DNA of 64,000 nucleotides from Rhizobium sp. SL86 (GTDB lineage Bacteria > Pseudomonadota > Alphaproteobacteria > Rhizobiales > Rhizobiaceae), in the NCBI RefSeq assembly GCF_026672545.1, contig NZ_JAPPRJ010000002.1, positions 571,001 to 635,000 on the forward strand, written 5' to 3'. Shown here one piece after another: positions 51,610 through 60,731 of this stretch. Under the pieces are notes generated by a model. The model was not told the origin of the DNA. It saw only the letters and a program-made list of their open reading frames with translations, and searched no databases. Made by a program: the position numbers and the translations under genes. The first letter of the stretch is position 1. Each line of letters begins with the position of its first letter.

Positions 51610-54600
51610 TTACACGGTGGCGTCGCTGGCCGTGCTGGGGGTGGGTTTTTTGACACGGAACCAGACGATATAGAGGGCAGGCAGGAACAGCAGCGTCAGC
51701 ACCGTTCCGACAATGATGCCGCCCATCATGGCGTAGGCCATCGGGCCCCAGAAGATCTCGCGCGAGATCGGGATCAGCGCGAGCGAGGCGGCAGCCGCGG
51801 TCAGCATGATCGGACGCATACGATGTTCTGCTGCCTCCTTCACGGCATCCCAGGCCTCCTTGCCCGCTTTCCGCAGCGTGTCGATCTCCACCACCAGGAT
51901 GACGGAGTTTCGGATCAGGATGCCGATCAGCGCCAGCACGCCGAGGATCGCGACGAAGCCGAGCGGTGCACCGGAGGGCAGCAGCGCCGCCACCACGCCG
52001 ATGAGGCCGAGCGGAGCGACGATGACCACCATGAACAGGCGCTGGAAGCTTTGCAGCTGGAACATCAGGATCGTCATCATGGTCAGAAGCATCAGGGGCA
52101 CGACGGCCGCGATCGGCGCCTGGCTCTTTGCGCTGCTTTCCACAGTGCCCGCCGGCTCCACCGTATAACCGGCTGGCAGCTTGGCGGCGAGGGCTTCGAT
52201 GGCCGGCTTCAGGTGCTGGTCGATCGTGGCTGGCTGCGTGCTGTCACCAATGCCGGCCTTGACCGTGATGGTCGGGATCCGGTCACGGCGCCAAATGATC
52301 GGTTGCTCCTGTTCGTAACGGAACGTGGCGATCGCAGCGAGCGGAACCGACTGCCCGTTGCTGCCCGGAAGCTGCAGATCCCGCAGTGTCTCGATCGACT
52401 GGCGCTCTTCCTTCGTCGCACGTGCCACAACATTCACCAGATAGATGCTGTCGCGGATCTGGGTGATGGTGGAGCCGCCGGTGATGTTGTTGAGCGCCGT
52501 TGCGATGTCGGAGGAGGTGACGCCGAGTTGGCGCGCCTTATCCTGCATCACGTCGACCTTCACCACGCGGGCCGGTTCGTTCCAGTCGAAGACGATGCGG
52601 GTCAGGCTCGGGTCGGCGCCCAGGATGCCGGCCAGTTCCTGTGCGTAGGTGCGCACCATCTGCGGGTCGGGACCGCTGACGCGGTACTGCACGGGGCGAC
52701 CGACGGGCGGGCCGAGTTCCATCTGCTTCACGAAGACGTCCGTCCCCGGGTAAGCGGTGGCCGCGACCTCTTCCAACTTGGCCATCAGGCGGTTGCGAGC
52801 CTCGATGTCCTTGGCGACAACGACGATCTGGCCAAAGTTGTTGGTGGACGGCTGAACATCGAAGGACAGGACGAAGCGCTTGGCACCCTGGCCGACATAG
52901 GACGTCCAATGGTCGACATCCGGGCTGCCGGCGATGTACTTGGCCTCGAAGGCGTCCATCTCCGCTTTCGTTTCGGCAATCGTATAGTTCTGGCGTGCGG
53001 TCCAGTCGATGATCAGTTCCGGACGGTCGGATGCCGGGAAGAACTGCTGCTGGACAAAGCCCATCCCGTAGATCGAGGCCCCGAACATGGCGGCGGTGAC
53101 CAGGATCGTCATCTTCGGCCAGTGCATGCAGGCGCTCAGCATGCCGGAGAAGGCGCGCATTACTACGCCCTTCTTTTCGTGATGGGCTTTCATCGTCTTC
53201 GGCAGGATGAGCACACCCAGCAAAGGTGAGAAGAGCACGGCCACGATCCAGGACACGATCAGCGAGACGGCGATGACCACGAACAGCGTGAAGGTGAATT
53301 CACCGGCGGCACTGTCGTTGAGACCGACCGGCATGAAGCTTGCGACCGTGACGAGCGTGCCCGTCAGCATCGGGAAAGCGGTGGAGGTCCACACCGCGGT
53401 TGCGGCTTTGGGCAGGGGTTCGCCGTGTTCAAGTTTCGAGACCATCATCTCGATGGCGATCATGGCGTCATCGACCAGCAGGCCGAGCGCGATGATGAGC
53501 GCGCCGAGCGAGATACGCTGCAGCGATATGCCGAGATATTCCATGAAGACGAAGGTGATCGCCAGAACCAGCGGGATCGAAACGGCAACCACCAGGCCGG
53601 CGCGCATGCCGAGACTGATGAAGCTGACGACAAGAACGATGACGATGGCCTCAAACAGCGCCTTGGTGAAGCCGCCAACGGCTTCCTCAACGACAACGGC
53701 CTGGTCGGCGACGTGATGCACGCCGATGCCGATCGGCAGATCCGCGATGACCTTGTCCATTTTTTCCGTCAGCGCTTCGCCGAAGTTCAGCAGATTGGCG
53801 CCGGGTTTCATGCCGATGGCGAGGCCGATCGCGGCTTGGCCGTTGACACGAAACAGCGCCTGTTGCGGATCGGAATAGGTGCGGGTGATCTTCGCAACGT
53901 CGCTCAGGCGGAAGAAGCGGTCGTTGACGCGCAGATTGATGTTGCGCAGCGCCTCTTCGGAGGCGAACTGACCGGATACACGCAGATTGATGGTTTCGGC
54001 GCCGGTGCGCAGGGTGCCGGAAGCGACCACCGCATTCTGGTTCTGCAGCGTCTCGACGATCTGGCTCTGGGTGATGCCAAGCGCCGCCATCTGTTTGGTG
54101 GAAAATTCAAGATAGACCACCTCGTCCTGCGCGCCGATCAGATCCACCTTGCCGACATTCGGCACGGACAGAATTTGCTGGCGGGCCGCTTCGAGATAGT
54201 CCCGCAACTGGCGTTGCGTCAGCCCGTCGGCGGTGAAGGCATAGATATTGCCATACACATCGCCGAAACTGTCGACAAAGGTCGGACCCTGCACGCCGGA
54301 CGGCAGGTTCGGCACGATATCGTTGACCATGTTGCGGACCTTGATCCAGGTCGGCTTGACGTCCTTGGCCTTGGTGTTTTCCAGCAGGTTCACATAGATC
54401 GTCGTCTGGCCAGGCGAGTTGATGCTCTTCGTATAGTCGAGCGATTCAAGTTCCTGGAGCTTCTTTTCGATACGATCGGTGACCTGGCTCGTCATCTCCT
54501 CCACGGACGCACCGGGCCAGGAGGCCTGAATCAACATCGTCTTGATGGTGAAGTCCGGATCTTCTTCGCGGCCGAGATTGATATAGGAGAGGATGCCCGC

Positions 54601-54681
54601 CACACTGGCGAGGATCATGAAGTACCAGACGAGCGACTTGTGCTGAAGCGCCCATTCGGAGAGGTTGAATTTCGTATTCAT
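51610..54681 (-). CDS. RND multidrug efflux pump, inner-membrane component
   Basis: 1023 residues, the normal AcrB/HAE1 length, with 12 membrane helices and two large periplasmic loops. The proton-relay aspartates are in ALIIALGLLVDDAMIAIE. The N-terminus is MNTKFNLSEWALQHKSLVWYF and the sequence resembles the short-chain MdtB/C-like and AcrF-type pumps of rhizobia. It extrudes drugs or lipophilic compounds driven by protons. Its start overlaps the adaptor stop by four bases. No outer-membrane factor gene is present in the operon, so it must borrow one. Confidence 0.95.
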   Translation of the reverse strand: MNTKFNLSEWALQHKSLVWYFMILASVAGILSYINLGREEDPDFTIKTMLIQASWPGASVEEMTSQVTDRIEKKLQELESLDYTKSINSPGQTTIYVNLLENTKAKDVKPTWIKVRNMVNDIVPNLPSGVQGPTFVDSFGDVYGNIYAFTADGLTQRQLRDYLEAARQQILSVPNVGKVDLIGAQDEVVYLEFSTKQMAALGITQSQIVETLQNQNAVVASGTLRTGAETINLRVSGQFASEEALRNINLRVNDRFFRLSDVAKITRTYSDPQQALFRVNGQAAIGLAIGMKPGANLLNFGEALTEKMDKVIADLPIGIGVHHVADQAVVVEEAVGGFTKALFEAIVIVLVVSFISLGMRAGLVVAVSIPLVLAITFVFMEYLGISLQRISLGALIIALGLLVDDAMIAIEMMVSKLEHGEPLPKAATAVWTSTAFPMLTGTLVTVASFMPVGLNDSAAGEFTFTLFVVIAVSLIVSWIVAVLFSPLLGVLILPKTMKAHHEKKGVVMRAFSGMLSACMHWPKMTILVTAAMFGASIYGMGFVQQQFFPASDRPELIIDWTARQNYTIAETKAEMDAFEAKYIAGSPDVDHWTSYVGQGAKRFVLSFDVQPSTNNFGQIVVVAKDIEARNRLMAKLEEVAATAYPGTDVFVKQMELGPPVGRPVQYRVSGPDPQMVRTYAQELAGILGADPSLTRIVFDWNEPARVVKVDVMQDKARQLGVTSSDIATALNNITGGSTITQIRDSIYLVNVVARATKEERQSIETLRDLQLPGSNGQSVPLAAIATFRYEQEQPIIWRRDRIPTITVKAGIGDSTQPATIDQHLKPAIEALAAKLPAGYTVEPAGTVESSAKSQAPIAAVVPLMLLTMMTILMFQLQSFQRLFMVVIVAPLGLIGVVAALLPSGAPLGFVAILGVLALIGILIRNSVILVVEIDTLRKAGKEAWDAVKEAAEHRMRPIMLTAAAASLALIPISREIFWGPMAYAMMGGIIVGTVLTLLFLPALYIVWFRVKKPTPSTASDATV

Positions 54682-55751
54682 GAAGCGATCTCACCCGAGA
54701 GTCGGACAGGTTGATTTTCAGTGAGCGAATTGACACCCGCCGTCACCACGCGCTCGTTTTCCTTCAGACCACTCAGCACATCGACGCCGCCGGCCGCCGA
54801 AGGCTGCACCGTGACGGGGCGACGCTGCACCGACAGTCCGTCCTGCGCCACGACCCAGACATAGCGGGAACCGTCTTCGCCGCCGATGGCGGTATCCGGC
54901 AGCCACAGATGGCCTTCGCTGGGCGCCAGCGGCGTTGCCGTCACCGTGCTGGCGAATCGGAAACTTTCCGGCGGATTGTCGAGTGCGATCTTCGTGCGGC
55001 GCGAGCGTGTGGCGGCGTCCGCCTGCGGCGAGGTTTCGCGCACGGTTCCCTTCACCTTGATCTCAGGATTGGCCTGAAGGGTGACGAGGAAGGGCGTGCC
55101 GATGGCGGTCAATTGGCCGTAGCTGTCGGGAATGTCGACCTGTGCATCGCGCGCCTCAAGGCGTGCGATCGTCACGACCGTCTGGCCGGCGGTCACCACT
55201 TGTCCCACCTCGGCGGAAACGGCGGAGACGACCCCATCGAATTCCGCTTCAAGCGTCGCGTAATTCAACTGTTCGCGGGCCTTTGTCAGGTCCGCCTGTT
55301 CTTGCTGGACGGTGGCTTCGGCGGCTTCCCGCGACTGAACGGTTTCTTCCACCTGTTCCTTGGTCGTGGCATTGGCGGCAAGCAGCGTCTGCTGGCGCTG
55401 CTCGTTGACCCGGGCGAGATCGAGTTTCGCGCGTGCCGACGCGAGATCGGCCTCGGCCTGGCGAACCGCCAGTTCCAGGCTTGTTGCGTCCAGCCGGGCA
55501 AGAACCTCGCCCTTCGTCACCAGATCGCCGACATTGACATGTCTTTGAACCACGCGACCCAGGACCTGGAAGCCCAAATCGGTGCTGAACTTGGGCTGCA
55601 CGCTCCCGGCAAAACCGAAGGCTGCTGCCTCGCGTGGCTTCACCAACATGGACAGCACGGGACGCACGGGTGCTTCCGCTTTCTTTTCCTCCGAGCATGC
55701 GCTCAGTCCCGCGGCAAGCAGGACGAGAGGAACAACGAACATGACTTTCAT
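54678..55751 (-). CDS. RND efflux periplasmic adaptor lipoprotein (second adaptor)
   Basis: 357 residues. Lipoprotein signal with lipobox LSAC (cysteine at 19). The biotinyl-lipoyl domain halves are at GRVVQRHVNVGDLVTKGEVLARLD and LNYATLEAEFDGVVSAVSAEVGQVVTAGQ, separated by an alpha-hairpin (about 85-150); a beta-barrel and membrane-proximal domain follow. It links the pump to an outer-membrane channel. ATGA overlaps with both neighbours. Confidence 0.94.
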   Translation of the reverse strand: MKVMFVVPLVLLAAGLSACSEEKKAEAPVRPVLSMLVKPREAAAFGFAGSVQPKFSTDLGFQVLGRVVQRHVNVGDLVTKGEVLARLDATSLELAVRQAEADLASARAKLDLARVNEQRQQTLLAANATTKEQVEETVQSREAAEATVQQEQADLTKAREQLNYATLEAEFDGVVSAVSAEVGQVVTAGQTVVTIARLEARDAQVDIPDSYGQLTAIGTPFLVTLQANPEIKVKGTVRETSPQADAATRSRRTKIALDNPPESFRFASTVTATPLAPSEGHLWLPDTAIGGEDGSRYVWVVAQDGLSVQRRPVTVQPSAAGGVDVLSGLKENERVVTAGVNSLTENQPVRLSGEIAS

Positions 55752-56875
55752 TGTGTCGCCTCTTGGCTATAGGAAACCGGCTGGTTCTCGCGCAGGAATT
55801 GGCCGCCATCGACGACGATGAGTTCGCCTGGTTTCAGCCCATCGGCGAGCACGACCTTGGAGGCATCATACCGCTCGACCGTGACAGTCTTCAGGAGGGC
55901 GACCTTCTTGTCCGGATCAACGACCCAGACTGCAGACTTTCCGGCCTTCGAGAACATGGACTGCCACGGAATGGATATGCGTTCCTGGCGGTCCATGACG
56001 ACGTTGGCAGTGATGGCGGAACCGAGCGTCATTTCCGGCGGCGGATTGGTGATCGACAATTTGACGCGCACCGTCCCAAGCGATGTATCGAGGGCGGGAC
56101 TGATTTCACGCAACGTGGCCGCGGCGCGGATCTTCGGGTTCGATACCAGCACCACCTCGAGCGAGATCGGCGCCATCTGGCCGCTCAGTGCCGATTCCTG
56201 CACGTTGAAGACCGCGTCTCGCTCGCCATCGTGGGCCAGCGTGAAGACGGTGCTCGATGCCTGGACGACCTGGCCCGTTTCGACACTGCGCGCCGTAATC
56301 GTGCCATCCGCATCCGCACGCAGTTCGGTCTGCTGCAGGGTTTCCATGGCCGTATCCAGTTTGGCGCGGGCCGCGTCGAGGTCCTTTACGGCCGACTGAT
56401 ACTGTTGCAGAGCACTGTCGAGATCTTGCTGCGACATGGCTCCGGTCTGGGTCAGGGCCTTGCGGCGAGCCAGGACGGAACTTGTCATGCGAACGGTCGC
56501 CTCCTGGGAAGCCAAGGCGGCCTGAGCCGAATCCAGGTCGGCCTTCTGCTCGACTGGATCGAGAGTCGCGAGAATCTGCCCGGCCTTCACATGGTCACCG
56601 ACGCTGACGGTGCGACTGACCACGCGGCCGGTGATCTTGAAGGACAGATCGCTCTCCACGCGCGCCTTGATCTCACCGGTGCCGGAGGCACGGATGAGGT
56701 CGGGCTGCATTTCGGTCGTCGCCACGCGCACATGAGCGAGATAAGGCGGCGTATCTTCCTTTTCCGCATTGCAAGCCGACAAGGCGAGCACGGCTAGGAT
56801 TGCCGTTGCAAACGGCAATCGGGATCTTTTTTGGTGTTGCACGCTTTGTTCCGGCGTGCCGGCGCTTTTGAGCAT
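55748..56875 (-). CDS. RND efflux periplasmic adaptor lipoprotein (first adaptor)
   Basis: 375 residues from ATG 56875; starts at 56920 or GTG 56842 are also possible since no site is strong. A hydrophobic stretch (LPFATAILAVLALSAC) ends in a lipobox cysteine. Lipoyl halves: GRVVSRTVSVGDHVKAGQILATLD and the counterpart after a hairpin containing LARRKALTQTGAMSQQDLDSAL. Paralogous to the next gene. First gene of the pump operon, divergent from the TetR regulator across a short AT-rich gap. Confidence 0.9.
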   Translation of the reverse strand: MLKSAGTPEQSVQHQKRSRLPFATAILAVLALSACNAEKEDTPPYLAHVRVATTEMQPDLIRASGTGEIKARVESDLSFKITGRVVSRTVSVGDHVKAGQILATLDPVEQKADLDSAQAALASQEATVRMTSSVLARRKALTQTGAMSQQDLDSALQQYQSAVKDLDAARAKLDTAMETLQQTELRADADGTITARSVETGQVVQASSTVFTLAHDGERDAVFNVQESALSGQMAPISLEVVLVSNPKIRAAATLREISPALDTSLGTVRVKLSITNPPPEMTLGSAITANVVMDRQERISIPWQSMFSKAGKSAVWVVDPDKKVALLKTVTVERYDASKVVLADGLKPGELIVVDGGQFLRENQPVSYSQEATQ

Positions 56876-56920
56876 GGCCGATATCCAGGGTGTGGTTCTT
56901 GAGGGCGGCATTTTATTCAT

Positions 56921-56983
56921 CGACTGTTGAATATAATCGAGTGTCGCGATATTCTTGTCAAGTGTCGAACAGGGAGGCTTTCG
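56921..56983. promoter_or_regulatory. TetR/efflux divergent promoter region
   Basis: AT-rich gap with AGTGTCG repeated at 56940-56946 and 56961-56967, 21 bp apart (two helical turns), which suits a TetR dimer pair on one face. AGGGAGG at 56971-56977 is the TetR ribosome site. Confidence 0.4.
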
Positions 56984-57625
56984 ATGGATGTGCAAAAGCC
57001 CAATGAACGTGGACGGGGCAGGCCCAAGAAGGGGCGGGAATATGATGCCGATTCTTTGTTCGAAGCGGCAGTCGCCTGTTTTGCAGAGCAGGGTTTCGAC
57101 AAGACCTCGCTTCGCACGATTGCCGTGCGGGCCGGCGTGGATGTCGCACTGATTTCCTACCGATACGGCTCCAAGCTTGGCTTGTGGACCGCGGTTGTTG
57201 ATGCTGTGGCACAAGAAACGCTGACTCAACTTGCAGTTTCGCGCGAAGAATCGCGCCATTCGCCGTTGGATGAGCAACTTCATCGTCTCTGTATTGATCT
57301 CGTTCACCTCGTCAATCGCAGGCCGCTTTTTGCTCAAATTCTCATCAGCGAAATCATGACCAGCGCTGATAACGAAAGAAAAACGGTCATCGAGCAAAAG
57401 CTCGCCAATCCTATCTATGGATTGTTACTGAAATACATCCAGGAGATCCGTGGCGAAGAGGAAACGGGAGCAAAAGACAGGAAGCTCGCAGTCGTCGCTG
57501 CTATTTCGCTCATTGGTGTGGTCGTTCCCACCCGCACGTTTCTGAGAAGATTCGTGCCGATCGGTGACGAACCTGACAGGCTGTTGGAAGAGCTTGCAGA
57601 TATTGTCAAACAGATGCTTACGTAA
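56984..57625 (+). CDS. TetR-family regulator of the efflux operon
   Basis: 213 residues from ATG 56984 with a near-consensus AGGGAGG. Basic N-terminal tail (GRGRPKKGRE) then TetR HTH: LFEAAVACFAEQGFDKTSLRTIAVRAGVDVALISYRYGSK. The C-terminal half is helical (LHRLCIDLVHLVNRRPLFAQ), a CerR/AcrR-type ligand pocket. Being divergent from the pump genes, it most likely represses them until a pump substrate binds. Confidence 0.92.
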   Translation: MDVQKPNERGRGRPKKGREYDADSLFEAAVACFAEQGFDKTSLRTIAVRAGVDVALISYRYGSKLGLWTAVVDAVAQETLTQLAVSREESRHSPLDEQLHRLCIDLVHLVNRRPLFAQILISEIMTSADNERKTVIEQKLANPIYGLLLKYIQEIRGEEETGAKDRKLAVVAAISLIGVVVPTRTFLRRFVPIGDEPDRLLEELADIVKQMLT

Positions 57626-57778
57626 AAAACAACGCAGATGCTCCGCTCTGCACGGAGGTGACACGACGCGCGCGGCGTGACACGCGATTTTGATCGGGCG
57701 GATCGCCGATTGCTGGCGCAGGCGGGCTCTTCGTGCTTCACTGCGCGTTAGGGATGTTTCGATCTTAGGGAGCAGCCG

Positions 57779-57970
57779 GTGTTTCTGGATCTCAAAAGTT
57801 ACGGCCCACGCCCCGAGCCATTGCCGCCCAAACCGCCGGCCCCCAAGCTGACGCGGCGTGACGAGAAGATCTTTGTCTGGATCATCTGCTTCAATCTCGT
57901 CGTGCTGGCGCTTGCGCCAATTGGTGGCGCGTCCGTGATCGATGCCGTTCTTGCGATTTTCGGTTTTTAA
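57779..57970 (+). CDS. Small single-pass membrane protein
   Basis: 63 residues from GTG 57779; AGGGAG seven bases upstream supports this start. Proline-rich cytoplasmic head (PRPEPLPPKPPAPKL), basic TRRDEK, then a hydrophobic helix IFVWIICFNLVVLALAPIGG and a short hydrophobic tail. Not in a known family that I recognise. It stands alone between the TetR gene and the histidine phosphatase. Confidence 0.6.
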   Translation: MFLDLKSYGPRPEPLPPKPPAPKLTRRDEKIFVWIICFNLVVLALAPIGGASVIDAVLAIFGF

Positions 57971-58053
57971 CGTCCGGCGAGTTCCTCCCGAGGAGGGTCA
58001 TTTTGCCGTCGGTCGACTTGCGACAGTATGGATCGGCACGCTGCGTCTGCAGA

Positions 58054-58650
58054 TTAGCTGTCTCCTCCGTTCATCCGCTCAAGCACCTTGATCCTTCCGC
58101 CATCCGGTCTGGCGATCAGGATCAGCTCTCCGCTTGCTGGAAATATGCCGGTCAGTGCGGTGATATTGACCTGATGCGTGACCAGGATCATCGGTGCGCC
58201 GTTCACCTGGCGGGTAAGCCAGTCTCGGAGGCCCCGTGTCTGCCGGTCGCCGTCGCCGCGATTGTCGAAGAAGGAGTTGAGCAGCGGTTGTTCCGTCACC
58301 GGTCCAAGAGCGAGAAGGCGCGCAGTCTCAAGGCAGCGGCACCATTGGCTGGAATAGACGCGGGCAGCGGGAATGCCGTTCGCGCGAATGAGGGCGCCAA
58401 CCGTCCTGGCATCCGTCCGTCCGGCCTCCGACAGATTGCGTTGTGTGCTGCAGTCACCAAGCCGGAACCCCTCCGGATCTCCCGTCCCGGGTGCCTGGGC
58501 ATGGCGCATGAGCACGATGGCCTGGCCGGATCGCAGGGCCCGCCAATGGTTTTCTGCCGCCAGCGATCTTTGGTCGAGCGCAAGACACAGCAGGCCTGAC
58601 CCCGACAGGATCAGACATCGACGTCGGTTGATGCGGATGTCGTTGTCCAC
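58054..58650 (-). CDS. Histidine phosphatase-family protein, probable Tat export
   Basis: 198 residues from GTG 58650 (CGGAG upstream). N-terminus MDNDIRINRRRCLILSGSG is a twin-arginine-like signal ending near SLAA. The phosphohistidine motif is VLMRHAQAPG (RHA rather than RHG) and the second histidine is in LVTHQVNITALTG; the motif ARVYSSQWCRCLETARLL also fits. It should be a periplasmic phosphatase of unknown substrate. Divergent from the TPR operon. Confidence 0.83.
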   Translation of the reverse strand: MDNDIRINRRRCLILSGSGLLCLALDQRSLAAENHWRALRSGQAIVLMRHAQAPGTGDPEGFRLGDCSTQRNLSEAGRTDARTVGALIRANGIPAARVYSSQWCRCLETARLLALGPVTEQPLLNSFFDNRGDGDRQTRGLRDWLTRQVNGAPMILVTHQVNITALTGIFPASGELILIARPDGGRIKVLERMNGGDS

Positions 58651-58885
58651 GAACAGTCTCCGAAAAAGAGAAATTCGGTGTCTTAGCCGAGCCGGTTGCC
58701 AATGGCGCGGCCATACCGGGTGATACGCGCGAACCCGGTTTCGGTTCAGGTACCCGCCGTCGTTTTTCGCATCCGCGGCGAAATTGCGCGGAGCGTCTGT
58801 AACGAAATTCTCCACCGCTCCGTACCTGACGTATCGGCATGTCGGCCGATGACCGGTCTGCCCAATGACCATGATGGAGCCTCAG

Positions 58886-60214
58886 ATGACCCGCGACGCA
58901 TTCGACCTTTCGACCAGTACCGATAGCGCTGAAGCCGGCCGGGCCTTCGAAGAGGCCGTATATGGACTGGCCACCCATCGGCCGAATACCGGCGTGGCGC
59001 TGCAGGCGACCTTGCGCGCCGATCCCGACCATGTCGCAGGCCATGCGCTCAAAGGTTTCGCCAACCTCATCCTTGCGCGCTCGGAACTGACAGTGCCGGC
59101 CGGCGACGCGCTTGCTCAGGCCCGGCGGGCTCTTGCCGCAAAAGCTGGCGGCAGCCTCGATGAAATGGTGCTTGTCGAAGCACTTGCCGATGCGATGGAC
59201 GGGTCGTTCCTGCGGGCAGCGGACCGGCTGGATGCGGGGTTTGCCGATCGTGCGCACGTTTTTCTTCCGTTCAAGATCTCCCACGCCCTGCGTTTCATGG
59301 CCGGTGACCGGACCGGCATGCTGGCACATTCGAAACGCGCGGCGGCGGTCGTTTCGGCCGGTGCTCCTGCCGCAGGCTTCATTTATGGCTGTTACGCCTT
59401 CTGTCTGGAAGAGGCCGGAGATTATGATAGGGCCATGCGCATGGGGCGCATGGCTGTGCGCCTGCAGCCGCAGGATTCCTGGGGTCTGCATGCGGTCTCC
59501 CACGTTTTCGAAATGCGTGGCGAAACGGATGAAGGCATTGACTGGCTGGAAGGCAGCCGGTCGGAATGGTCGCGCTGCAACAATTTTTCCTTTCACATGG
59601 CCTGGCACCTGGCGCTGTTGCATCTGGAGCGCGGTGATCACGATCGCGTGCTGGCACTTTATGACGATGAAGTGCGGCCACAGCCGACGGACGATTTTCG
59701 CGATATGGCGAATGCCGTTTCGCTGCTGTGGCGACTCAACAGAATGGGCGTGCATGTCGGCACGCGTTGGCACGAACTGGCGGATTTCGCCCGCGCCCGG
59801 CAGAACGACACCACGCTGATCTTCGCCGCGCTCCACAATCTTGCGGCTCTGGTTGCGGTTGGCGACTGGAATGCGGTCCAGAAGCTTGTCTCCAACATCG
59901 AGGCCAAGGCGACACAGACGGGGGATCAGGCGCGGGTGGCGGCCGAAGTCGGTGTTCCACTTGCCCGCATGCTGGCGGGCTTCGATGCTCCGGCCGATTG
60001 CCAGATGCTCGACCGGCTGATGCTCAACCTGCCGAAGATCGGCGGCAGCAATGCCCAGCGGGATTTCTTCGTGCTGGCGCTTGCCAGTGCGCTCGGACGC
60101 AGTGGCGACATGGCCGGTGTGTCGCGCGTTCGTCATGTGCGCGGTCATCTGAAGGCGGAAGACCGCCTGTTTCGCAGGATCCAGCATTCGGCAGGCATGG
60201 GCCTGCTGGCTTAA
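58886..60214 (+). CDS. TTC38-like tetratricopeptide repeat protein
   Basis: 442 residues from ATG 58886, which has GGAG seven bases upstream; ATG 58865 lacks one. All alpha-helical with TPR-like repeats. The block AVSHVFEMRGETDEGIDWLE followed by FSFHMAWHLALLHLERGDHDRVLALYDDEV closely resembles the conserved core of animal TTC38 and its bacterial relatives, whose function is unknown. No signal peptide, so cytosolic. First gene of a compact operon with a small membrane protein, a ThDP enzyme and an OpgC-like protein. Confidence 0.8.
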   Translation: MTRDAFDLSTSTDSAEAGRAFEEAVYGLATHRPNTGVALQATLRADPDHVAGHALKGFANLILARSELTVPAGDALAQARRALAAKAGGSLDEMVLVEALADAMDGSFLRAADRLDAGFADRAHVFLPFKISHALRFMAGDRTGMLAHSKRAAAVVSAGAPAAGFIYGCYAFCLEEAGDYDRAMRMGRMAVRLQPQDSWGLHAVSHVFEMRGETDEGIDWLEGSRSEWSRCNNFSFHMAWHLALLHLERGDHDRVLALYDDEVRPQPTDDFRDMANAVSLLWRLNRMGVHVGTRWHELADFARARQNDTTLIFAALHNLAALVAVGDWNAVQKLVSNIEAKATQTGDQARVAAEVGVPLARMLAGFDAPADCQMLDRLMLNLPKIGGSNAQRDFFVLALASALGRSGDMAGVSRVRHVRGHLKAEDRLFRRIQHSAGMGLLA

Positions 60215-60240
60215 TTTCACCAACAGAAGGGGGAATGACA

Positions 60241-60723
60241 ATGACGATGGTAGATATGCACAAACCGAGCCTGTTTCCGCAGATCGACACCGGTCTGATC
60301 CGCGTGATCGTGCTGGCCGGCCTTGCCGCCGATATTACCTGGGAAATCTGGGCGCGTGTCATCACGCCGCTGTGGGTCGGCGGCCCTCTGGAGCCGGCCG
60401 GACTTATTCAATCCGTGTTCGGTTTCCAGAATCTGTTCCTGGCGGAACTGCTCCACGCCATTGTGGGTATCGTCTTTTATCCCATCGGCTATCTCTTCAT
60501 CGCCCGTCCGTTGCAGCGGCTGATCCTGCCGCAATTGCCGCTCGTGCTGACAGGTGCCGGTTTTGGCGTCGGCCTCTGGATCTTTGCGCTCTACATCATG
60601 GCGCATCTGTTTGCCGGCCTGCCGCCCTTCCTCGGTTTCATCACGCTGACCTGGGCATCTCTCATCGGGCATGTTCTTTTCGGCATCGTGGTTGCCTATG
60701 TCGTGCGGGCGTTCGGACGGTGA
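60241..60723 (+). CDS. Four-helix membrane protein of the TPR/ThDP operon
   Basis: 160 residues; AAGGGGG lies seven bases before ATG 60241 (ATG 60235 is too close to it). Four hydrophobic segments: about 18-40, 55-80, 92-118 and 130-155. IRVIVLAGLAADITWEIWAR and FLAELLHAIVGIVFYPIGYLF carry charged or polar residues within helices, suggesting a cofactor- or ion-related role. No family recognised. Eight bases separate it from the ThDP enzyme gene. Confidence 0.75.
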   Translation: MTMVDMHKPSLFPQIDTGLIRVIVLAGLAADITWEIWARVITPLWVGGPLEPAGLIQSVFGFQNLFLAELLHAIVGIVFYPIGYLFIARPLQRLILPQLPLVLTGAGFGVGLWIFALYIMAHLFAGLPPFLGFITLTWASLIGHVLFGIVVAYVVRAFGR

Positions 60724-60731
60724 AGGTCGCG

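Noticed and set aside
58454-60241. 595-residue minus-strand ORF opposite the TPR gene that runs into the histidine phosphatase frame region
   Set aside because: Overlaps two supported genes in other frames and has shadow-like composition.
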